A program made the position numbers and the translations under genes. Shown piece by piece: positions 27,455-39,400 of a stretch of DNA of 64,000 bases. Numbering within the stretch: position 1 is the first letter of the stretch; every line of letters starts with the position of its first letter. The notes below the pieces were generated by a model, which saw only the letters and a list, made by a program, of their open reading frames with translations, did no database searches and had not been told where the DNA came from. The stretch comes from Pampus argenteus (Eukaryota > Chordata > Actinopteri > Scombriformes > Stromateidae), in NCBI GenBank assembly GCA_036937835.1, contig CM072878.1:16720001-16784000 (forward strand), read 5' to 3'.

Positions 27455-30400
27455 CAGCTGACCTTTTGGATGTGTAGAAAAACACTGAACATTAAATACC
27501 ATTAGATCCTGACCGATCCTGGTGGAGATTTAAATAATCAATGAAGTTACGCTGCGGTGCCTCGTGCATAAATGCATTACCCACAACCCCTTGTCTCATA
27601 CACGTACATGCACACAGTTCTTTATTGCCTCTTTTAGATAAACAAACAGTGTACAAACACAGACCTCATTTACATTGTGTCATTGCTGTTTGCTGCTTTA
27701 ATTAATGACTTTATAGTTTATTCAGTGTTCTTTATGTTGTGTATGTATGTATCGTCACTGATTGGTCTGTTCACTGAACACATGCATAATAATCATCATA
27801 TATGGTCATCTGAGAGCAGGTTCTCAGGCTGTTTGGGACCAGTGCCCCATCCATTAATTAAAATGTAGCCTTCCCTGAATATTAATGTTGATTATTATTA
27901 TGCGTTATATCTTTTTAAAAAGCATGTCATTGAATGCCAAATAACAGCGTTGATATAACTGGACAGTTGGAATATCATTAGCATTCATTTTCCAGGGAGT
28001 AAAAAAAAAAACAAAAAAAAAACATGTGAATAGAAATTTATATTTATAAATGCAACAGTTAGAACAGTTAGACATTCAGATTTTTAATTAGCTCCCGTCA
28101 TTAAACATAGCATCAATATTTAATATCTGACTAGAAAGAAATAGTTCAATATAATAAATACTATCCCTGACATCAAAATACTGTGAAGTTTAGAGAGAAT
28201 GACAGCAGTTACTATGTCATTTATCCTCCTCCTCTTCCTCTTACAAGAATTTGCCAAACGGCGGACAATACAGTTGAAAATAGCACTTTTCGACAGGACA
28301 GGATTTAAACCTTTGGACTTGATTTAAAACAGATTAAAAAAAAACAAAAAACTGCAGACTTCCCAGAAAACTGTGCTATAAATCTTTCAGTTATACCTTT
28401 CTAATCCCCTTAAAAGTATTCTCCTTGAGATGTAATACACTTCGTCCGAGTGCTTCTCTTCCTGGATTTCTTCCACAGTGGCAAATCTTCTCCCTTTCAC
28501 TTCCAATTTTAGTTTAACCGAGCTGCAGGCATATGTTACCTAGCAACAAATCTGATCCCTCCACTCTACTCCAGTGCTGTCGACGGCTTCCAGGAATCAC
28601 AGCGTCCCTCGTCGTACATAAAGTTATTTTCAGAAGAATTAAACCAGATCTGAAAACAGTCTGTAAATATCTAAAAATAGACCCAAAGGTGATTATATAC
28701 CTGATGCAAAATACCTTCAAAACAAACAGAGCAACACCAACACTGGCAGTAAACAAAACAACAAGCAGCCTCAGTCGAAAAGAGAAGAAATACGTGTCTT
28801 GTGAATCAATGTAAAGTTTTTTCTGGGATGGTTTTGATGTGATCAGAAATGATAGCAGATCGTTTTGGGTGTTAGACCTTCTGAACCGGGACCTGCGCTC
28901 GCTTTGACCTCCGTCTTTAGACGCCTTTTCTTCTTCCTGTTTGACGTCATGTAGTTCAGTGAATGAATTACGGTTCGTGACATTTTCAAACTATGTAGGT
29001 GGTTTTTATATCGTTATCGTGTCAGTTTGTTTACATGTATCAGTAAAAAAAAACAAAAAGCTTTTTAAGTGAGAAAATGTCGAGTTCCAATAATACCTGC
29101 AAACATCGAGTATAATAAACATAAATGTTTATCTTCCGAGTTTATCACAAGACATTCAGTGTAAAATATTTACTTATATGAAAAAAAACAATCACATGGC
29201 TCCTTTATTTTTTTCCTAAATACACAGAAAGATAATGGTTTCTTAATGGTACAGTGAACATGTCAAAAAGGACAAGTCCCAGAGCTGGACAGCAGAATGA
29301 GACATAAATGACATAAATGACAACCCTCCCATACCAGTACAAGACCTTCATTATACAGGACATGATTCTAAAATAAGGACAGAACGGACACTGCACACTG
29401 AATAGGACACACAATGATTAATTCCCCTCTGCTTCCACACACACACACACACACACAGGCACATGAAGACTGAGTCAGCAATCTCTTGCCTTTTTTTTAC
29501 ACACACTCATTCACAAATACATTATTTTAAAAAAACACAACCCAAAAAAGTACGCTTCGTCCCTTCTTTCCCTCTTTTATTTCTTTTAATGTGAATGTGC
29601 CCAAGCTGTCGCTACATCAGTCACTGTAGATGTGTGATTGATGTCTGTATGCTAGTGGGTTTATACTGCACTATCTGTGTGTGTGTGTGTGTGTGTGTGT
29701 GTTGATTTGAAAGGCAGTGATGTCTTGGTTTTAAAGCACCCTGAAGTGTCCGGCTGATCGGCTGGCAGGGGGAAGCCTTGATTGAATGTCGGGGAGCACA
29801 CTAGTGAATGAGAGCACATGGAGAGAGAATGTTATTGATTTCTACAAAGGCCTCTCTCTCTCTTTTCCCATAAATGTTATGGCTCTCTTCGTCCTTGTGT
29901 GTATATGTGTGTGTGTGTGTGCGTGTGCTCTGAATGGCAGGATAAAGGTCCTTTCATCTGTGGAGTCAGCACCGAGCCTTCCTCACTATGTTTGATGTCA
30001 GGTCAAACGGCACATCTAAAAAATTGTGTGATATAATAAAAATTTCTTAAAGCCAGAAGCCCCAAATGCTGAGAAATGGATTCAAAAGTTAAATTTCAGT
30101 TTTTGTAACAGCATCTGTTGACTAACAGCTTATTTTTTTGGGGGGGGGGTTTGTGCCTCTGTTCCCTGAGCAGTTTATCTAAACCAGTCAGTGTTTTTTT
30201 TTTTTTTGCTTCTTTATTGACAGAATAAATCAGCTAACTTTCCATCTGTCTTCTTCCCAGAGGATACAGCCTTCGAGGCAGGTGTGCGGGTGCAGATCCA
30301 CAGCCAGGCGGAGCCCCCGTTCGTTCATGAGCTGGGCTTCGGCGTGGCCCCTGGCTTCCAGACGTTTGTAGCCACGCAGGAGCAGAGGGTAAGTGTCCCT

Positions 30401-33400
30401 GACCTTCATTGATACGCAGTTAATAGCTTTTTTTTTTTTTTTTTTTCTCTATCTCTTATCTACACGCTCAGCTTATCGCTCAGAGATAATAATAAAAAAA
30501 TAAAAATAATAATAATAAGAGAGCCTCTGTGATAAATAACCTGCCATAAGAGACATGATGGGATTGAGTCCATGCATGTGTGTCAGTGGATGGCTTTGTG
30601 GCTGCATGTGTGTCCCAGTACCATCTGGACCCTCAACTGGTCTCTGTGCTCTCTTGGTGATTGTTGACTGTCGAGTGATAACTTCCCTCTCCGTCAGCGG
30701 CTTTGACCTTGATGGTAGAAAGGTGCACACACTTCACTCTAACTCAGCCCCACTCAATCATGCTGAAGCTTTGTTCGATTACACAAGGTCAATATTAAAG
30801 GCTGCAGGTCTTAAAAATATTGCACAGTTGAGAGTATTTGATGTAAATAGCCCTTTTTCTCTGTCATTGTAAGCTTCCACACAACAGTACCAAGCCATGT
30901 TGCTAAAGTTATAAAAGCTGTCATTGCTTATGTCTCTATTTTCTCTCTGTCTACCTCTTTCTTTTTGTTCTTCTGCCTCCAAGTTAATTTTTGTGAAAAA
31001 CGTGTTGTCTGGCTCACCAGTCCCTCGCCCTTGTCTGAGTAGACATATTTCTGTCAAGATTAATTATATCCATGTCATATTTAAAAAATGTCCTCTGGCA
31101 TATCAGTGAAATTTATTTCCGTTTGACGACTTCGGCTTTCAGTGAGGGAATGAAATAGTAGATAATATAATATGGATGTTGTTGAGACTTTTCTTCAACA
31201 TAATTTATTGTGAAACCTTTGCTTCGCAACAATTTAGTGTGGCCCTGCAATACAGAGAGTCTCCTCAGCGGTAGCCAGGAGAAAGTAGAGGAGATCTATC
31301 CAGACATGGTTAGACCTCCTGAGTAATGAGCCTCCAGGGTTTCTGTCTCTGCTCATCTGTCAACCCAGTTCTGTGACTGGCAGGGCGAAGACAGGCCCTC
31401 CTCTGCTCGCCTGCTGTGAAAACGCTGCCCCTCTCCACAAGCACGCGCTGTAAATTTAGCTCCAGCTAATTAATGCAGAGCTGCACTTTGTATCAAGTCT
31501 TGAGAAAACCGTCCTACTGTGAGAGTTCCCACCTGTCTCTTCTTCTGCAGAAACCCTCTGGGCACTTTCAAATATGTTCAAAAACAATCACGATAATTTT
31601 TTGATTGGGTAGAATATCTGGGGCAGAGATTTGGGATGGGGCTTTGTGGAGTGTGTGATTAAAAAAAAAAAAAAAAAAGAAAATTGTAGTTATTGGCTCT
31701 TTATAATGGATGCCAATCAGTCTGCCTGTGAAAATGACTTTGACAAAGAGTTTAAATGAACTAATTCTGGCTAATAATATTGGGCCAAGATCAAAGCTGT
31801 TTAATCAAGTACGCTAAAGGCACAAAGTACAAAGCCAGTGGTAAAGGCTGAATGAACGCAGGCAGGCAATTTTAGATTTAAGCTCTCCAGACATAGAAAT
31901 TGCCCCTTAGTGGGCTTTTGATTGAAGCTGAAAGGGCAGAGTGTTCCCTCGGTTGCTTGGAAAGTCATTTTCACAAAGAAAAAAAATAAAAAGAAAAAAA
32001 AGTCTCCATTATACCATCATGCTTTTGCTGCCTCTTGATTCAAGTTTTGTATTTCATTAAATCTTCAGGTAAAAACAAATACACTCAGCAAAGGAAGAAG
32101 TTCTGCAAATGTGTGATTCTTCTTCTGTCACGTCTTAATCCAACAACAAGCGCTAAACCGGTGACCTTATTAAAACACAACCATGTTCCTAAATCCAACA
32201 TATGAAGCAATATGACCCTTGTTGACCAAAAGTCTAATTAAAGGGTTGCTGTTTAATTGCAAGGGGGAAGGAAATATTGATTAATAACACACTGAGTGGG
32301 GAGCGCTCCAGCTCTCTCTCTCTCTCTCTCTCTCTCCCTCTCCCCCCTTGCTTCCTGTCTGCCTTTTCACTGAACCACTATCCAATAAAGGCAAAAACAA
32401 AGCCAAATAAAAAACATAAAACACAGTGAGTGTGCAGAGGCCCCGGCTGCTATTAGATAGACCATAATCAGGTCAACAGGTCCCAACACAGTGAAAAATG
32501 TTATTGAGCACTTCGGATTATCTCATTACAAAGAAATAATCAGATCTCGAATCAGCCACAGCGGACTCTCGTTAGGCCAGAAGAGAATATTAGCTGAGGT
32601 GTGAAGGTGATTTTAAAGGTTAAGGATTGCTGAGGAGCACCTTTCTTAAGTCCCTAATAAAATTAATAGCGTCATGATGTCGGTATTCATTGCTTTTGCT
32701 TGCTGCTGGTATCATGTAGGGCATGTTTAATTATCACAGGAGACATTATATAGCCATACCCAGAAATGGCCAGAGGCTTCGAGCTGACATGTTCAGCATG
32801 CTCGATTGCTGTTTGGATTGTGTTTGAATTTATTGTTGGTGAAGTGATTGTATCTGCAGGCCCACAGCATCAAACTCCCCTCAGATTCAAAATCACCCGA
32901 TAGGAGGGGCGCGGTTGCAAACTCTGTCAGTACTAACAAGCACACTGTGGCCAAATTTCACCTGGCAGTATGTTATGTTTTACCCAAAAAAAAAAATTGC
33001 TTTTTTGGCAGAGGAAGCTGCCTCACTCGGGATGCATTGTGATGACAACGAAGGGGAACAGGGGAGCAGAGGGTGGTGGGTGATAGATACTGCTTGTGTA
33101 GTGGAGCAGATGGGCCTTCACACTGCTCAGCCCGGCGTCCCTCGTTCCTCATCTGCTGTCCCAGTCTTCAGAGCAGCAGGAGCAGGAGGAGAACATTTGC
33201 TCCTGTAGCCGGTTGTTGAGGGATTTTTCCAACAGAGTCTGGCTATCTGTTGAATTGTTTTCTGCACCGCTTGGTTTGTTGTGAGGCTCTCGATACTGGC
33301 TGCATTTCAAGGACTAAGGAACACATTTTTGAGAGCTGCTGTCCATGTTTTGGGTTTAATACATGGATTCTCTATGTATTTTTCTTAGTTTCGCACTAAC

Positions 33401-36400
33401 TTCCTAATCTCCTCTCTCGTCTATAGCTGACCTACCTGCCTCCCCCGTGGGGAGAGTGCGAGTCGAAGGCTCTGGAGTCCGGCTTTTTCCAGGTCTACAG
33501 TGTAACTGCTTGTAGGATCGACTGTGAAACACGTTACATTGTGGAGAACTGCAACTGCAGGATGGTGCACATGCCCGGTAAGCACCTGATTTCAGATTAT
33601 GGATTATTATGGTGTATTGAACATGTATTCATCAACAGGAGGTTTTCAGCAAGGTTGCTGTATTTTATTTGAGATTAGAGAAGGCCGATATTGATATGAC
33701 AAGTCAATACTGGATTAGGTGTATTTAAAAGAAAAAAGAAAAAAAAATCCCTGGGATTTTGTGTTTGGCAAGAAAAATGTGCTGTGACTCACATTTTGAT
33801 TTATTTAACTGACTCTGGAGATTCTTTTAAGGCCTTGATGTTTAAACACTGACATTAACTGAAGTTTTTCATTCATTTTTTAATTCTTCATAGGTGATGC
33901 GTCATACTGCACGCCTGAGCAGTACAAAGACTGCGCTGAGCCTGCCCTTGGTAAGTCTACATATACACACATATATACACATATATATACACATAACCTC
34001 ATAAACATGAGTCAAGACAAAACTCTGATACTGTATGCTGGTATACATATCATTATTTGCCTCAGTAAGGATTTAGGATTTCTCTCCTGTTTAATGCTAA
34101 ACCTGCTTTAAAGATCAGCAACACCGCAGATAATTTTAAGCTCGAGTTGACTTAAGAGCAGCTACAGTTTATCGTCATAAATGCTGAAAAACTGATGAAA
34201 GAGAGAAAAACTGTATGTCATCTCTGTCTGTCATTGAAATGCATTTAGAAAGAGAATTGCAGGCACACCACTGTTTTACTAAAACTACTACGGGAGATTC
34301 AAAGTGCTCAATTTATGGTGCAAAGTGTGTGCGTTTCACTACTTAACTTTCTGATTTAACAAGAGAACAGGAGTCATCTTAATATTTCCCCTTGTGTGAC
34401 AGGCTCATCAAGTAAGTAACCAACGTCGGCGCAGATTGAGAATGCAGTGTTAGAATTCAATTTAATGGCTGGATAGTCAGATAGATAATGGGTCATATTT
34501 CCTGCGTTGAAGTAAATTATACTATGCCATGTAAAAGGGTTTTGACAGCCTCGGCTCATTCCTTCAAATTCAGAATAGTGCTGCATTTATCTTCTCTGAT
34601 GTCACAAGAGTTCACAAAGAAATCGAGCCGTGTCCCGAGTTTCACTCAGCAAACAACTAAAATAAACAACATATACATATATATATTTAACCACATTGTT
34701 AACTCTCCTTCACAGTGTGTGATGATGCATGTATGTGGGAACCTCATCTGTCAACCAGAAGGATTTTATAGAAACATCAGTAAAACTTTCTTGCCTCCCA
34801 CACCAGCTTCAGCTCCTACCTCTTCCACGCAATATAAAACTATTTCTGGAGAGCCGAAAATGAAAAAAAAAGGAAAGAAAAAATGCAGCCAAGGGCAACA
34901 AAATATTCAGGCAATCAGCATCAAGGCTGCAAACTCCCACATCATAAGAGCATTCACTGTAATTCACCAATGTGTCATTGACACGTTGGGGCTCGAAACC
35001 ACAAGTTTACTAATGCAGGAGGAGTGTTGGTGCTTATTCCAGACAGCTTTCCCCCCTCTTACCCAACACACACACACACAGACACACACACACATTCAGT
35101 TTGGATCATTGAAAGCAAATGAATTTTGCCAATCTGCTATACCCACCATAGAAGATTTCAGGCGTCTGAGTTTGATTGACTTTTCCGCTCTCTATAACTG
35201 TTTCGCTCAAGTTTTGGAGTTTTGCAACGAAAAAATTGTATTTATTTTTTTTTAATAGGAGACAGCTGCATCTGTTGTCTGCGAACAACTTGCTTATCTT
35301 CATTTGCTTTTGAGAAAACCGAGGCAGCTTATAATTACGCATCCAGACAGAGAGAGAACACAATTATTTCTGATTTCTGTTATTTGCTGCTGAACAGGAG
35401 ATCCATCCTGCCAGAACTTAAATGCGGTTATATCAGTCGTTGTCCATGTCAAAAACATGTTTATTTACACGTTTAACATCGCATAACGTAATAAGTTATG
35501 CATTAACACTTAGTCAATCTTTTCAGGACCAAATGCAGTAAGATAAATTTGGCCTTTTTAGATTTAAATGTGTGTGAGAGAAAACGTGCGGGCGTCTGAC
35601 AAAGGTGAGAGAAAGAAAGAAATCAATCATTTGAATGCACAAGGCCTCTCTCTCCGGTGTATCCAATAACGTCTCATTTGAATAAAAATAGGAGACCACT
35701 GTGAAGCCATATTGAATTTCCTCTCGCAATTACGTGACTGTGTGGCCCTGGCGGCTATTAGCGCACCGTGGGGGATAGCTGCCTCGTGCTCTGTGATGTG
35801 TGGGTCTGCCACAGAGTTGTCTCAGTGTGAGAAATAAGGCCGATAGCATTAACTTGTCCTTTCAGAGCATAAAGGGGCGGGATATATGTGGAGATTTTAA
35901 ATCCCAGGAAGATTTTTATATCTAAATCGAGAAGTCGAGGGTAATCTGGTGAAATTTCTTTTTTTTTTTTTTTTTGGGAAAATTCAGACTTCATCTTTTA
36001 AAAAAAAAAAGCGCTTTGTGAGGAATGTGAGCAGCCTCGGCTCCAGAGTAGCTTTTGATGGAGCTATATTTGAAAAGCTTGTGTCGCTTAACATTACCGT
36101 CACTGCGAGAGAGTTGGTGTTATATATGTAGCAGGCTGTGGGCTTTACGCAGACTCATCCAGCACATTCAAAGATCCCTTCTGAGTGTGACTGACGAGGC
36201 AGAGCCCTGAATAGAGTCTGCCATTTCTGCATCAGGACACTGTCTCCTGTCTTTTTTGCAGAAATGCTGCTTGTGGCTGTTTGATGCTTTACATTCTCTT
36301 CTCTTTGACATTGACAGTGACATTGTCTTATATTGTTGCTCAGTCTTTTATGATGTGCACATTCACAAGACTCTTGTGAATGGGCCATGTGTGCAGTCAT

Positions 36401-39400
36401 GTGTGTTATTTGTATGCAGAGAGGTGTAGAGTACAGTGTGAGTGACCTCTATTTTTAGTCTTAAGAGGTCCTTGCTTATGCTTACTAACTTACTAACATA
36501 CTGCAGACATGAGGCTAATTAAAACGTAATAGCTATCTTGACCCATTAACCAATGTGAACCTCATCTCCTGTGTTCATCACCATCCCATCCTCCCATGTC
36601 TCGTTCCATTTTTTTCTCTCCCCTCAATTTTACTCCCTTCCCCTCGTCACCACCACCACCACCGCTCTCGCTTGAAGCCAAACTGTCGGCCTTGGAAAGC
36701 AGTAACTGCATGTGTAGGACACCATGCAACATGACCCGCTACAACAAAGAGCTTTCCATGGTCAAAATCCCCAGCAAGACATCAGCCCGCTACCTGCAGA
36801 AGAAGTTCAACAAGTCGGAGAAGTACATCACGTAAGTCGTGTTGTTTGTTCTTTTCTGATAACGTTACGCTGAATAGTGTTGCTTATGATGTTCGGATGA
36901 TGAAGTAAAATTACTTTAGTATTTAAAGTAGATTTTAATGGAGGGATTCATGAGTGTTGTGAAAACTGAATGGCTGCAGTCTCATTAAATGTTCTCATTA
37001 TGTTTTTTTTTTGTGTGCTATAGTTTATGAAATGCAACAATATATATACACTTTAAGATAAGCATATGTAACGGAGTAGATCTATGCCTGTTAAATTATG
37101 GCAGAAAAAGGTACAACACTGCCATTTACTAGCGCAGTGGTTGGAGTGGGTACTGCACAGAGAAAAGAGGACTCCACTGTGAGTTGTAATAAAAGACCCC
37201 GTAATCCACCTGGTCGTCGTCTATAGCCTGTAGAAGCAACAGTAACAGCTGTGATCTGGCACACATGTGATTACATTTATCATTTGGATAAAACCAAACC
37301 ACACATTTCATGAATCAGATGTCATGTTTTTACATTTTCTCTTGATTTGCCTTTATTTTATTTTAAAGCTAAAATGATAAACCATTCACCAATAAGACCC
37401 AGTGAGTTAAACTGATCATTTTTGTTTGTTTGTTTGTTTGTTATTACCATATTCACACATTATCCTTACACTAAGGCAGGCAAACACATTAATATTTACT
37501 TTCACACCAACCAATAATAAATGTTTACCTGTTGAGCTGAGCATCCACAGGAAACACATATTATATATATATATATATATAAAAAAGCTCCACACAAATC
37601 TAACCAGGGTAAAATCACGCTTTCCTTTCCAATAACATTACAAACCACTGAGCCTCCTCTTCCCACACAGCGACGGTGTTTCTGTGTCTCCACAGCTCCG
37701 TGTAAAATTGATGGACTGTTGCTGTTTGTGTTGCTTGCCAAGTGAACACCTGATGCTGTGGGATTCATTAGAACAAAAGTCTCATTTTGCCATTTTCAGA
37801 GACAACATCCTGGTGTTGGACGTGTTCTTTGAGGCGCTGAACTATGAGACCATCGAGCAGAAGAAAGCCTACGAGGTGGCAGGCTTGCTGGGTAGGTTTT
37901 ACCCTTATTTTACAGACCTGGATGTAGCCTACATCATACATGACGAACACCATCAGCAAATGAAAATAGCAGGGATTAGCTTTTAATAAGCTTTGAGCGA
38001 CCATGAGGAAGTCATTGCTTGTTTTCATTACATATGTCTCCATACTTGGGGTTTGGATTGTTTTGCTTCATGAAGCTTGTATTGGGAAATGTCTTTCTCT
38101 GACTGTGACTGTGCCAATCGGCTGAATTACAAGTAGATATGCAGTCCCTATTGGGAAAAATGGAAAGAGACAGAGTGTAGCCACTGTATTGCATTAGCCT
38201 GGCCAGCAACGATCAATACTTTTTTTTATGAAATAAAGCAGAAATATAACTTCAGGTCTTGGGTTTGGAAGTGCCATCAGTGTCCGAGCAGGTCAGAGCT
38301 TAAAAAAAACGAATGTACTCGTTGGGTTCGAGGTGTTTTGCATGAATCAAAACGGCAGATGATTTGGAGGCAGAGGACACCGTGACACAGAGCTGAGTGA
38401 CATTTCACACGTCTGCTATTTTCATACACAGAGACACCTCCGAGTGTTTTATTGTGGAAGCTGTGTTCATATTGAGACCACGTCTATATGTGAGATATAC
38501 TCGCATCCAAATTTTAACAAACACCTGCCAGCCAGTCAGAATCAACTATTTTTCTAAGCCATGCTGTGATGCTCTATACAACTAAACTTTCTTTCTCTCT
38601 ACATATCTTGCTGTGTGTCTTCTACAGGTGACATCGGGGGTCAGATGGGTCTGTTTATTGGAGCCAGCATCCTCACCATCCTAGAGCTGTTTGACTATGC
38701 TTATGAGGTTGATATCAAGTTGCATCTTTTCTCTCATATACCTGTTGAAACATCTAATTACACATGAACACGACTCCCCTGCAGGCTTTTGTAGTTTTTT
38801 GGGTTGTTTTTTTTTTGCCGATGCAATGCTGACAACAGAAAGAGTGCCACTGATACAAAAAGCAGATAAAGAACTTAATTTACCTCCGAGCTGACTGAGA
38901 TGTGTCTGTGTGATGATACTTTTCCATTACCTTTGGTCCATTGTGAGCTTCTCTTTAGAGCTTCTCATGCTGCTTTCAGCTTTACAGGCTTCTGACAAGC
39001 ACATAATAGTATTCACCTCCCTTAAGGTCTTGGAAACACACAGGAAAAGTAATTTTAAAGGTGTTTTTTTTTTTCACTTTAATAAGCATAATGGTGTTAT
39101 GGGGATCCGAAACCTTTATGTTACTAACATAAGTAGTTCTGAACGTCTGTCAGCTGTCATGCTGAAATAATTGCAGTTACATTTGCCACCTTATTACTTT
39201 TTTACCTTAAACTTAATGTTTCTGTTCAGTACAGTCAGTAATTACAGGAAAAAAGTGCATTGGAGTTAGTCTATAACAGACTTTTATTTCCTGTCCTGCA
39301 GGTAGTGAAAGACAGACTACTGGATCTACTGAGCAGAGAGGAGGAGGAGGAGAGTCACGGAGAGGATGTGGTAAGAGCAGCCTTTAACCCTTCACTTGTG

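Larger units (their letters stand above)
22825..30260 (+). other. asic2 intron 2
   Basis: 7.4 kb GT-AG intron. It holds AT and GT microsatellites (24.83, 26.21, 27.42, 29.44, 29.68 and 29.90 kb) and a short fragment of a fish-type repeat near 22.99-23.04 kb. No gene is recognised; the small open frames have no family features. Confidence 0.85.

Noticed and set aside
34488..35255. A 255-codon plus-strand open frame inside asic2 intron 5
   Set aside because: Unusually long, but the product is low in structure, includes a His/Thr run coded by a CA microsatellite and a Lys run coded by poly-A, has no recognisable domain, and ends in poly-T coded Phe. It lies wholly in an intron between well-supported exons. 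It is best read as chance; RNA-seq would settle it.
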